A stretch of 64,000 bases of DNA from Allomyces macrogynus ATCC 38327 (lineage: Eukaryota > Blastocladiomycota > Blastocladiomycetes > Blastocladiales > Blastocladiaceae): NCBI GenBank assembly GCA_000151295.1, contig GG745359.1, positions 336,505 to 400,504 on the forward strand, written 5' to 3'. Below are positions 42,343 through 52,872 of the stretch, in pieces. The stretch's first letter is position 1. The number at the start of each line of letters is the position of its first letter. A program made the position numbers and the translations under genes. The notes below the pieces were generated by a model. The model worked only from the letters and a program-made list of their open reading frames with translations. It had not been told where the DNA came from and did no database searches.

Positions 42343-43775
42343 GGACGCCATGTGTGGGTGTGGATCAGGTGGGCGTAGGTTTGCTGAGCGTCAAGTGAGG
42401 ATAGATGAAGCGGCTTGCTGCGAGTCGCGCGTGCGCTTGTTTGCCAGATATATATTTGGAGCGATGTATCAGATATGCTCGCTTGTTTTTCACCCCTTTC
42501 CCAGCTGGCTGTCTGGCTTGTGCAGCCCTCACAGTCCAGTCCCCAATCATCTAGGCTGCTGTATTTACTTGCCCATGCCCAGCTCCCCCACGCCCAGCTC
42601 GACCGAGATTCTGTCGAAGGTCATGGCCGACGCGTTGGGAGCTGCATCCGCCAAAGACGTTGGGCCAGCGTCTTGCTCTGTCGCCTGCTGCAGTGCCTCC
42701 CCGAGTCGCGTCTTGACCGGTTTGACGGCGGCACCACGTGTCTGGGGCGGACTGGGCGGAGGATTGGCCACAAGCGGGTCCCTCGGGATTGTGCGTTGGC
42801 ACCTGCGACGTTTCGCCACGCATTTGCGTTCAGCTTTGCGCCAGAATGAAATCGCAGACTGCAAAAGGCCAGCTTGCATAAGTCGAGTTGGGTGGGAGGG
42901 GCGCAATCCGAGGCTATTTCAGGAATTTCAGGCGTTTTTTGACCCTTTTTATTTTAGGTGTGGCAGTCCCGTTGCTGTCTCCGGTGGGCGGTTTGGCCCT
43001 GGTCGTGCTTTTGAGGAGAGCCGTTGCCAGGGTCAAAGTTAACGACAAGCTTTTATCCGCTTGAACCGCGCTTCTCGCTTGCCAAAAAGCCCGTGGCGTG
43101 GAAACACAGCAGCGACGCCTTGACGCCAGGGCGCGCCATGTCGCCTCCGCCACGGGATTGGCCGCCAACCGCCGCCAAAATCCAACCCACTTCAAACGAC
43201 CCGTCGACGAGAGCGACTAGCAAAAGCACCCAACGCCCGCCGGTGCTGCTCTCGTTGAACGTCCGACAACTCTCTCACGCTCGCCCGTCCCTCGACTACC
43301 TGATTTGCCACTGTGGTGGAGTGCACGGCAACGCCGCGACCACAAACTGCCGCGACCACAAACTGCCTCGACCGACTGCCAACTGAGCAGTGTTCCCGCG
43401 CTGCCGTTTCCGTTGTCGCTGCGAGCCTCCCAAGTTCTCACTGTCTGCACCGGCTCTGCGCGTCCCCACACTCGAGCATCACCGACCACGACCCGCTCTG
43501 GATCAGCAGCTGCAACAGCGCCCTCGACGAGCCGACTGTCTCTATCCGGACTAGCAGCAATTTCGCGGCGCTTGATCCCTCGCGATTGACCGACGTAACG
43601 CAGTGTGCCGTTGGCGTAATCTCAACGAGCCGGTCCTGCTCTGCGTGACTGGCCGTGCCACCTCGACCCGCTCGACAACTGCCGCCGGAAACTCGAGCCC
43701 GCCTTCCATTATTCCCGCGCGACCCGCTGGTCTGCTCGCACCACCTCGTTCCCTCCCTCCATCTCGTTTGCCACC
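42343..43775. other. Intergenic region with a possible small minus-strand gene
   Basis: CpG returns to normal immediately after 42342. T-rich stretch near 42945. A candidate minus ORF at 42565-42879 is listed separately. Pyrimidine-rich leader before the ceramide synthase ATG at 43740-43770. No other gene supported. Confidence 0.45.
42565..42879 (-). CDS. Hypothetical small basic protein
   Basis: ATG ORF of 104 aa on the minus strand: basic N-terminal half (FWRKAERKCVAKRRRCQR), Pro-rich linker, acidic/neutral C-terminus ending VELGVGELGMGK. No family recognised. The plus strand is also open over the same interval with similar codon quality, so the coding strand is not certain. Confidence 0.28.
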   Translation of the reverse strand: MQAGLLQSAISFWRKAERKCVAKRRRCQRTIPRDPLVANPPPSPPQTRGAAVKPVKTRLGEALQQATEQDAGPTSLADAAPNASAMTFDRISVELGVGELGMGK

Positions 43776-45205
43776 ATGGCACGCAAGCTGTCGCGCTCGG
43801 CAGCAAGCGAGCTGCGCGTACGACGCCAGGCGTACGAGGCCAAGCACGACCTCGCGCTCGCCGATGCGGCGGCCGCCAAGGGCATCCCACATGACGACTG
43901 GAAGCCGCACCCAGCGATGCGCGTGTACCGCGATCACCAGATCGGTACATATTGCCTCTTCGCACGGGTGGGGACGAGCAGCGGCGTCTTTTTCCCGGAG
44001 AGCCTTTGCAGCTGACCACCTCTGCATCGCTGCTACGCGCTCACGCTAGACGTACCGCTCGCCATCCTTCTCCTGTGCTACGCCGGCGCGACCATGAGTC
44101 CAACGTCGGTCTTTTCCAAATTTGCCTACCCGTCCTACGAGCTGCCCGTGACAGAGCCCGGACAAGAGCCGCTCTACGACAAGGGCTGGTGGGACCTGGC
44201 GTTTGTCGGCTACTATGTCGTGTTTTGGACGTTTGCACGCGCCACGGTCATCGACTACTTTATCAAGCCGCTCGCGCAGGCTTGTGGTGCGCCCAAGCGG
44301 TTATGGGACCGGTTTGGCGAGCAAGGATGGCTTGTTGTATACTACACGCTCGCATTTAGCGTCGGATTCGTACGTATCGCTGCGTGTACCCCCTTTCGGC
44401 TCCGTTTGCTCGGAAACGAATGTGGTGGGTGTGCTGATTGATGACGCGATTGATCGTTTCCTTGATTGACCTTGTTGCTCTTTCGCGTGAACAGAACATC
44501 ATCTACAACAGCTCGTACTGGCTCAACACGGAGCAGTTCTGGGTCGGTCCGTACCGCGCTCGCTCCGCCCACCAGCATGGAAGTCGTCCACCCTATCGCG
44601 GACGGATTGACTAACACTCGGCACCCCTTCCGTCAAAACTAGACTACCCGCACAAGTACGTGACGGGCTGGTTCAAGACCTACTACCTGCTGCAGCTCGC
44701 GTTCTGGATCCAGCAGCTCTTTGTCGTGCACATTGAAAAACCGCGCAAGGACTACGCGCAGTACATTGTGCACCATCTCGTTACGTGCGCGCTGCTCGTC
44801 TCGTCGTACCTCGGCAACTTTACGCGCATTGGGAACGCCGTGCTCGTTACCATGGATGTGGCCGATATTTTCCTGTGCTCGGCCAAGTGCTTCAACTACG
44901 TCAAGTGGCGCAACCTGTGCGACACGACCTTTGTCGTGTTTGTCGCCGTGTGGCTGTTTTCGCGGCACTACGTCTTCTACTATATTGTGCGGTCGGTCTG
45001 GACCGACGCCTATCGGATCGTCGACCTCAAGTGGGACCCGGAAAACGACCACTACGCGTCGGTCAACTCGCTCAACTACTTTTTAGTCCTGTTTGCCGTC
45101 CTGCAGGTGTTGCTTATTTACTGGCTCTACCTGATCGTGCGCGTCGTGCTCAAGGTCGTCAGCGGCAGCAAGGCCGAGGACAACCGGTCCGATGACGAGG
45201 ACTAG
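43776..45205 (+). CDS. LAG1: Ceramide synthase (LAG1/TLC domain)
   Basis: Exons 43776-43944, 44050-44369, 44495-44546, 44643-45205; 367 aa. ER enzyme that N-acylates sphingoid bases. First exon is soluble and basic; the exon 2 join (DHQI-D-VPLAILLLCYAG) uses the CTAG acceptor at 44049, the only one that keeps frame and the first helix. TLC domain: DLAFVGYYVVFWTFARATVI, KTYYLLQLAFWIQQLFVVHI, and the Lag1 motif region YIVHHLVTCALLVSSYLGNF with the catalytic His pair and the downstream DVADIFLCSAKCFNY acidic residues. Last helix LVLFAVLQVLLIYWLYLIV precedes an acidic tail (RSDDED). Intron 3 uses the unusual donor GTCCGT. Confidence 0.93.
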
Positions 45206-46097
45206 AGCGGGGCCGGGGAGCGGGGCGAGTAGGTTGGTTGATTCGGTCTCTCGTCGTGCATTGCAGCCGCTGGTCCCTCAACCTATTGTTTTTTTCGGTT
45301 CAGTTTGGTTTTGGTTTTGTCTATTTCTTGGTTCGTGATTGTTTGGGATCTGGTGCAGCACAAAAACGACGTCGGTTTGTGGGCATTCGTGACGAGGCCG
45401 TTTGGTCGCCTGCCATTGTTTCGTGGGTTATCCATTGCAATCGTCGCGTCATATATGACTTCTGTCCCTCTCGCCGACCTTTTCCACCAGTTTTCGGGGC
45501 CTGAACCCGCCGTCGAACGATGGGAAACAGACGAGAGGACTTCATCGAGAGGATTGAGGTGAATGGGCAGGGATATTCGCCACTCACGTGGGTCGTTCCA
45601 AACGCTTCATGAACCACCGCCGACTTGATCATGAAGCGCAGCGACCACAACCCACATTTCATTGCTGCTCTCCCGCACCGACTTACTGCAATGATCTGAC
45701 TTGAAATGACGATCAACGAGCTTCATGATGGACGGCGGAGCCCCGACTACAGGGCAGCGACAACAGCGCCAGAATGAACGAGAACAGCTGCCACAAACAT
45801 CTGTCATAACATCAACCCTTCGTCATGGCCTGCCGCGACTGCTCCGAACGACGGTGCCCGCCCCGTTTGGGCTCTGGACAAAAGCTGCACTGTTCCCCGC
45901 GCGTGCCCGTCCTGTCCGCCCAGACTTGCACCCCGCTCTCTTTCTCTTCCATTCCAACGAGCCAGGCGCACTCGCCTATCCTTTCCCTCTCTCTCGACGA
46001 CTGCTCTCCACCTGTCAGCTCTGGCCGCTGCTCACTACCCGGACCGCACGCCGCTCGCCGATTCGCTCGGACCCCCCACCAACTTGTCGCCAGCCTC
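45206..46097. other. Intergenic, T-rich then promoter-like
   Basis: T-rich trailer at 45280-45340 on the plus strand after the ceramide synthase. The remainder up to the NOX start has open frames without domain content. Confidence 0.5.
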
Positions 46098-47788
46098 ATG
46101 ACCATGGCCGTCCTCAAGCGCACGATTGTGTTTTGGGTGTTTTGGCTCGTGTTCCAAATCGGTCTGTTTTGGGCCGGTTTCTTCAAGCAAAAAATGGACC
46201 CGGGACTCGCGGTACGCTGGTGCCCCCTTTCCAAACTCGAGCCCAAGTCGCAGCGTTCTGACCAATTCTTGACGCTCCTCCAGACGCTGAACCGGCTCCA
46301 ATGGTCGGTGTGGACAAGCCGCGGCGCCGGGCTCAATCTTGCCGTCACCTCGGCTTTGCTCATGGTCCCCATGTGCCGCAACACGATGGGCCTGCTGCGA
46401 CGCACGCCGCTCGGCCGCATCCTCCCGTTCGATGAGGGCATCTTTTTCCACAAGGTGTGCGCGTACACGGTCCTGTTCTTCACGGTCGTGCACACGACGG
46501 CGCACTACGTCAACTTCTTCAACGTGCAGCTCAAGCTGCCGGCGCTCAAGCTCAAGGCGTGGCAAATTCACTATACGACGTGGGGTGGGGCCACGGGTCA
46601 CGTCATGGCCGTCGCCATGTTTTTCATGTACACGGCCGCGGCGATGCGCATGCGGCAACAGAGCTTTGAGGCGTTTTGGTTCACGCACCATCTCGCAATT
46701 GTGTTTTACATTGGGTTCTTTTTCCATGGCTACGGGTGCTTTGGTACGCACGGCAACGACGCTCTCTACCGGATTCTGACCGCTCGATTGTTCGACTTTC
46801 GTCGTGCTGACCCTTCCACGGATATGATCATTTCGTAGTCAAGACGGCCGACGGCCACTGCCGCCCCTACTACTCGTGGTCCTACGCGCTGTTCGTGTGC
46901 ACGATCTACGTCTTTGAGCGTCTCCTGCGCGTCTACCGCGGCCGGCAACCCACGTCCATCGAGCGCGTCATCATGCACCCGGGCAACGCCATGGAAATAC
47001 AGTTCAACAAGCCGTCCATGACCTATGCGCCCGGCCAATGGGTCTTCATCAACTTACCTGAAGTCGCGCCGCTGCAATGGCACCCGTTCACGCTCACCTC
47101 GTGCCCGGAGGAACGGTACGCGTCGGTGCACATCCGGCTCGTCGGCGACTGGACCAAGAACGCCGCGCGCGTCCTCGGGTGCATGGACGAGAAGTCGACG
47201 CGCGACCCGCGGTCTGTGAAGTTGCGCGTCGACGGGCCGTACGCGGCCCCGGCTGACCGCGCGTTCGATTACGATAACGTGATTTGTGTGGCCGCCGGGA
47301 TTGGTGTGACACCGTTCGCGTCGGTCCTGAAATCGCTCGGGTTCCGCGCGAAAACCGACCCAGACCTGGTGCTGCGCAAGGTCGATTTCTTTTGGGTGAA
47401 CCGTGACAAGCAGGCGTTCGAGTGGTTCCAGGCGGAATTGCGCAGTCTCGAATCGATGCTGCCATCGCAGTTGCTCCAGTACCATCTGTATTTGACGGAG
47501 AAGCTCGGGCTCGATGCGATTCACAATTATTGCTTGAATGCCGCGGGCGCCGACTTTGATCCGATCACGCAACTCAGGGCGCAGTTGCAGTTTGGCCGGC
47601 CGGATTGGGAGCACGAACTGGCCAAGGTTCGCGATCGGGTGTTGGCTGCGAACGTGGGGGTGAAGCGCAAGTTGCGGATCGCGTGTTTCTTTTGTGGGCC
47701 GGCGCCGGTCGCGAGGGCGTTGCGCGACGCGTGCATTGTGCTTTCGAATGGCCAGGTCGACCTGGATTTCTTCAAGGAGCATTTTTGA
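46098..47788 (+). CDS. NOX: NADPH oxidase (NOX family, gp91phox-like)
   Basis: Exons 46098-46211, 46284-46743, 46839-47788; 507 aa. Membrane flavocytochrome that makes superoxide; in fungi it drives differentiation and polarity. Six-helix ferric reductase core with the haem pairs at His 94 and 108 (FFHKVCAYTVLFFTVVHTT) and His 173 and 186 (FWFTHHLAIVFYIGFFFHG). FAD-binding block HPFTLTSCPEE, NADPH-binding blocks VAAGIGVTPFASVL and FFCGPAPVARAL, and the canonical C-terminal FF.E.F ending (DFFKEHF). No EF hands, so NOX1/2-type rather than NOX5. The first intron (72 nt) is in frame and stop-free; it is called because of the GTACGC donor and because the family lacks the intervening residues. Confidence 0.95.
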
Positions 47789-48373
47789 GAGCCGAGTCGC
47801 GATGTTGCATTTTTGGTTGCTGTGTCTTGTCTTATAAATCGTCGTTTTGCACATGCAAGCTGCCGAGGTCGATTGGAAAGATGTCATTGCTTCGAAGGCC
47901 CGATAAATATTATGCTCCTCCTTCTCAACCAGTTTTATGGGCCGTTCACTCATTTTTTGGTGCTTTGGTAATGAAGGTCGTGGTGCAAAGCGGCAAAGGA
48001 GCCGCGAGATGTTGAAGTGTTCATGATCACTTTTATTCATGATCACTTTCATTCATGATCACTGCGCAATCAGTCCACCAACCCATTTCTCCTCTCGCAA
48101 CAACCATGAACCCCCCAAACTACTCGCAATGAACAGCGCGCAGGTCATGTCGAGGGCGACCTGCATCGTTCAAAGTGAAGCCAGCCAGACCAGCATATTT
48201 ACTCGTTGACACGGTTGCGAATCCGGCGCGCGCGCGCGCGCGTCCGACAGCCGTGACGTGACGAACCCTGCAGCGGTGGGCAAGTCGCGTCGTCGCACGG
48301 CCGATTGCCCATGTCCCTCTTCACCGACCAGCAGGAATCGATTGTCGAGACGCTGACCGATTTGACGACGACG
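47789..48373. other. Intergenic region with a triplicated 14-16 nt motif
   Basis: Includes three near-tandem copies of TTCATGATCACT at 48020-48063 and a GC dinucleotide run (48229-48242). ATG 48311 opens the frame of the next gene but ATG 48374 gives the better signal peptide. Confidence 0.5.
48020..48063. repeat. Triplicate TTCATGATCACT motif
   Basis: Three copies spaced by about 15 nt, each containing the palindrome TGATCA. Located 310-350 nt upstream of the SH3 membrane protein ATG. Could be a regulatory cluster or replication slippage. Confidence 0.8.
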
Positions 48374-50475
48374 ATGCGCGCACCGACCCTCCCACGACCA
48401 CGACGAACCACCGTTACCGCATGGCTACTCGTGGCCATTCTCGTGCTCGACGCTCGCACTGCTCTGATGCTCGTAGCAGCGGAAACCGATGCGACACACA
48501 ACGTGGTGCTGGAGCCAGCATCTCTTGCTAGCCCCTCACCGCTGCGATTAAGCCCGCCAGGAGTCCCGACTCTGCCGCTCCCGACCCCGCCGGCTAACGG
48601 CACGCGTCCAGGCCAGCCTGCTCGACTCGAGCAAGGATGGGCGTTTGGCGTGGAAGGCCGATCGTGCTTGGGTTACTCGCTCTCTGAGAGCCGATACTGT
48701 CCAGGTCCGTCTGTGCTCCGTGACATACCCTCATTTATCGTGAAGAAACTGACGCCCATCACGCTCATGCAGGCTTCGCATCCGCCTTCCTCGGCCCCAC
48801 CAACATCGTCCCTGGCCTGCTCTTCCTGCTCAACAAGCCCGAAAACAGTGCCGCCGACGCGTCCCCCCTGATCGCCGCCGGGTTCGCGAACCTCTCCTCG
48901 GCTGCTGACTTTGACGCAGCGTTTGAATCCGTCATCGTCGTGAACGCGCCGCACATCGCTTCGCGTTGGACCGCATGCGCGTACGCGAACCACGGTCTGC
49001 GCGGGTTCGTCACGTACGCATGCCAGTGGCTCGTCAACTACGGTTTTTTACGACCCGCGGGGAACGTGTGGTTCCAGGAAACGTGTACGGTGAAAACTGT
49101 GTCAGCGGTGCCCGGGCGGATCGTGGCCGCGAATGGGACGGCGAGTGCACGGAACGGGCCGGAGTTGCCGGTCCCACCTGGATTGTGTAAGGGGGAGACG
49201 GAGGAGATGCTGAAATCGGCGGTGGACTTGTTTGGTGTGGATCCGAGTTGTGATCCAGCGGCAAGGAAAGAGCGAGATGCGCGGTTGGACGAGTACAAGA
49301 AGCGGTCGGCGGGGGTCACGAACCGGAATGATACGTCGGCGGCGTGTATTTCGAGGGAGCAGAATGAGGGGCCAAGGAAGATGTGCGGGTTCTTGACGCC
49401 GACAATGGGTACGTCGTCAATTTGTGATGCATTGATTCGTGCGGGGATTGGGGAGCGGAAACTGATACTTGAGCTTCTCCACCCGCTAGCATGCCTCAAC
49501 AACTGCGCCGAAGTGCCCAACTGCGCGACCATCCTGAAAGACGTCAAGCTCGTCACGTTCCAGGGCACGACGATCTCTCCACCATCACCCACCACCACCA
49601 CCCCATCGCCGCGTCCCAACGACGCATCCGCCACACGATCCGGATCCACCTCCTCTGGCCTCAGCATCACCGCCAAATCCGGCCTCATTGTCCTGTCCGT
49701 CCTTGTTCTCCTCCTCTCCGCCGTGGGCATCGGTATGTTTGTGCGCGCGCGCCGTCGCCGTCGCCGGCTCTTGGGCGCCGCAAGAACCAGTCAATTCGCC
49801 GGCCCGCTCGGCGGGAAACCCGCGCGCGTCACGATCGCGCCAGATATTGCCGTGCCGAAACTCGCAGCGTACCCGTCGCTGCCGCGTCGTGCTGCCCTGC
49901 CCGATTTGGGCGACTGGCCGTTACCTGCGGTCCCGAGTCCGCCGGCGACGCCCAAGAAGTCGGGCGACTGGCCTTTGCCCGCGGTCCCGAGTCCGCCGCC
50001 AACCCCCACAAAGCCGGGCAACTGGCCGCTCCCCGCATCCTCACCACCCGCCGTGGGCCCTGGCGTGCGCCCGCCGCGACCCGCGTCCATGACTTCGCTC
50101 GGTCTCCCCACCGCCGCGGCTCCACCACCACCCATTCTCATGAACCGCGTCTCCTCAATCGTGACCGCGTCATCGTTCGACGCGCACCACCGATGGACCG
50201 CGTCTTCCCCGCTCGATCCGGGCATGGACTTGGGCATGCAGCGGCTCGCGCGATCTCGAGTCGCGCTCTACGCGTTTGTTCCGCAGCGCGACGACGAAAT
50301 GGCGTTACGGATCGGGGATATGGTGGTAGTGGAAGTCGAGTTTGATGATGGATGGGGGCATGGGGTCCGATTGGATGCCGTGGGGGAGGTGGTTGCGCAG
50401 GGTGCCGTCCCGCTGAATTGTTTTGAGGTGTTGCCGACAACGGTGGGGAGGATGGAAGAGGTGGACGAGGAGTGA
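48374..50475 (+). CDS. Type I membrane protein with cytosolic C-terminal SH3 domain
   Basis: Exons 48374-48704, 48773-49408, 49490-50475; 650 aa. Start at 48374 gives a signal peptide (VTAWLLVAILVLDARTALML); ATG 48311 is an in-frame alternative. Cys-containing ectodomain (CLGYSLSESRYCPG, ACLNNCAEVPNC), Pro/Thr stalk, transmembrane helix (SGLIVLSVLVLLLSAVGIGM) with a basic stop-transfer run, then a Pro-rich cytosolic part with three tandem copies of a GDWPLPAVPSPP-like unit. The C-terminal SH3 domain shows ALYAFVPQRDDEMALRIGD, DDGWGHGV and VPLNCFEVL. Similar overall plan to fungal surface sensors and Fus1-like proteins; the WPLP repeats may be SH3 ligands. The second intron (81 nt) is in frame. 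No specific function assigned. Confidence 0.8.
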
Positions 50476-50745
50476 GGGTGGAATGGTGCGTGTCGAAGAA
50501 GCGCGAATGATTCGGTACATAAGATTTTAGGGCAATTTTTGTCTGTATCAAATGTCGAGAGGACCGCAGCGGCAAGACAGAGACCATAGACAAAAAACGC
50601 CAAGAGTATGGCCGCGCGCGCGTATCAAGGACGCAAAGGGAAATTGGAGCAAGCTAACTGACGTATCTACAGATGAACACCTCTCCGCCTCCAATGAACG
50701 CTCGCCCTCCACCCGGCAAATTATGCGAGCAAGGACTCTTGGGCC

Positions 50746-52242
50746 CTACTGCCCGCTGCTCGCCGAAATCATCTCGCTAAACAGCTGAATCGTTGACGCA
50801 ACCGTGCCCGACGCAGCCGTACCTCTGCGCGGCGTGCGCGCCGGCGACGAATGGGCCGATGACGACGACGAACTCGCACCAGCCGTCCCCGGCGCCGCCG
50901 CACGCGAGTATGGTGCCAAATCACACCCAGCAGCCACAGCCACCTCCTCGTCCGCCGCTGCGAGCGACTCAAAGAACCGAATCCTGCCCTGGACACTCGG
51001 TGCAAGCAACGAGGCCACATCCCTATCCGTCAACACATTCCGCGCAACCAACGTACTCGGCGGCACGCGTTTCCGCAAAAACGCATCCAGATCCTCATCC
51101 ATCATCCCGGCCGTCCTCGTCGGCGACGGTGGGAGCGGGACCATCACCGCCGCCGGCACCGCCGGCACCGTAATCGACGTGCGCCGCGTGGTGACGACCG
51201 CCGGCGGTGTCCGCGGGCGTGCCGACAAGTGGCCCGCGAGTTTCCCGCGTGCGAAATGCGCGGCGAGCGAGACTTGCCGCGGGAGCAGCGACAGGTAAGC
51301 GGCGCACGGGGCGGCGAGCGTGTGGACGGGCACGACGCCGCGCGCCTTGACCGCGTCCCATGGCGGACGGGACGCGAGTTTCCGCGCGAGGGCGTCGCGC
51401 ACTTGCGCTCTTTGCAGGGCCACGAGCGGGGCCGCGAGAGCGCGCGCGAGGACGGGTTTGCGCACGATGCGCGGTCCGGTGGAGCTGGCGAGCAGTTGCG
51501 CGGTGGACATGGCGGGGAGGACCATGACCGACTTGGTAGGAGGTGGGAGGGGGAGGGCCGTGCGTGCCGGGAGGATGTTGGTCGCGACGAGTCCCTCTTC
51601 GGCAGGGCGCACAGTCGGGTCGAGCCGGCGCGCGAGTTTGCGGCGCACAAAGAACTGCGACAGGGCTGCGGCCATGCGTACGCGTTGCGCGTGTTCAGGG
51701 CCCAGCAGGTACCCGCCATTCGAGAGCACGTTGAGGGCCACGGCGCCGCCGGGGATGAGCCGCCGGTGGACGAGGTCTGGAACAGTCAGGCGGCGCACGG
51801 TCGAGGTGCGTGGCCCATGCGCGGGCGGGAAACCCGCATCGGCGCGCGCAGGTTTGGGGAGGGCCAGGTGCGCGGGGAGGCCGTCGAGGACAAGGGTCGG
51901 AGTGGGCTCGATGGGTGCTGGCGTGAGGAGCGATTGCACTTGGCGGTGCAGCCGAATGCGGCGCGAGTTGACGAACGCGCGTGAGGACAGGAAGGCCGCG
52001 TAGGGCGGGATGTCGACGAGCGGGCGCAGGTCGGCGTCGTCGAGGTACTATCGCCGATTGACGATGAGGAGCCGTTCAAGGGCCGAAATTCACCACTAGG
52101 GCATCGCAGTTGCCACAATGAATCCGACGCGACTCACATCAAACACGTTCCACACGACCTCGGGCGGCAGCCCGAGCAGAGATGGCGGAGCAGCAGGCGC
52201 AGACGGGGCCGTTGGCGCCGGGTCGGGCGGGGTCGAAGTCAT
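50746..52242 (-). CDS. F-box protein with RPEL-like repeats
   Basis: Exons 52138-52242 and 50746-52047 (intron donor GTGAGT, acceptor TAG, 90 nt), 468 aa. Splicing creates an F-box: LLGLPPEVVWNVFD joined to YLDDADLRPLVDIP. F-box proteins recruit substrates to SCF ubiquitin ligases. Downstream are at least four segments resembling the RPEL actin-binding consensus: VRPAEEGLVATNIL, KRVPPSTLVARNVL, HRRLIPGGAVALNVL and ASRPPWDAVKARGVV, separated by Pro/Ala-rich linkers. C-terminus is Ser-rich. The RPEL reading is by eye and the repeats are degenerate; they could be an unrelated repeat in a long F-box protein. Confidence 0.7.
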
Positions 52243-52872
52243 GGTGCTGGTTCGTCGTTGAATGGCGGCTTCAGTGGGCGGAGAGAGAGTCGGTTCGACC
52301 CAGACGTGTCGACGGTGCCGAGAGCACAGTGCGCCAAGTCGTGAGCGGTCGAGGCAAGACGAGGCGAGCGGAACACGATAAAAGGGGGGGCGGGGCGGGC
52401 CGGCGAGGCGGTGTTCGCTCGCTTGGCCGGTCGCTCCTCCTTGGCTGTGCTTGGCCGACGCTTGGCGGACGCTTGGCCTTTCTGTCTGCACGTCGGTGCG
52501 GCACAGCAGCGCATGATGCGAGTGTGAGACGCGTTGAACGAAGCAACTACTTGTCTCGCGCCTCCACGTCGTCCTTCGCCGTGGTGTCGTTTCGACGTTG
52601 CCAGACTCTGGCCTGTGTCCTTTGCCGTTCCTTGAGCGTGCACTCAACTCGAAGCACAGCATTCCTTGATGCTTCAGAGCACGCAGGCCAAACCAAGTGG
52701 GGACGGCGAACAAAGACAATGTACAGAAAATATACAGGACACGCGCCAGAACATCAACCAACAAAAAGACGCATCACGCCAACCAAAACAAATCAACCAG
52801 CAATACCCGCCCGTCCATATGTACACTGCACGCATCCCTCCCCGCCCGCTTTCTCCACCCTGTTTCATCCCT
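52243..52872. other. Upstream region of the F-box gene and 3' flank of the RasGEF gene
   Basis: Both neighbours are on the minus strand. G-rich run at 52384-52391. No supported ORF; the longest plus frame here is a chance opening with no domain. Confidence 0.5.

Noticed and set aside
49491..50345. 284-codon plus frame
   Set aside because: Overlaps the SH3 membrane protein in another frame; the SH3 domain and membrane helix are in the accepted frame.
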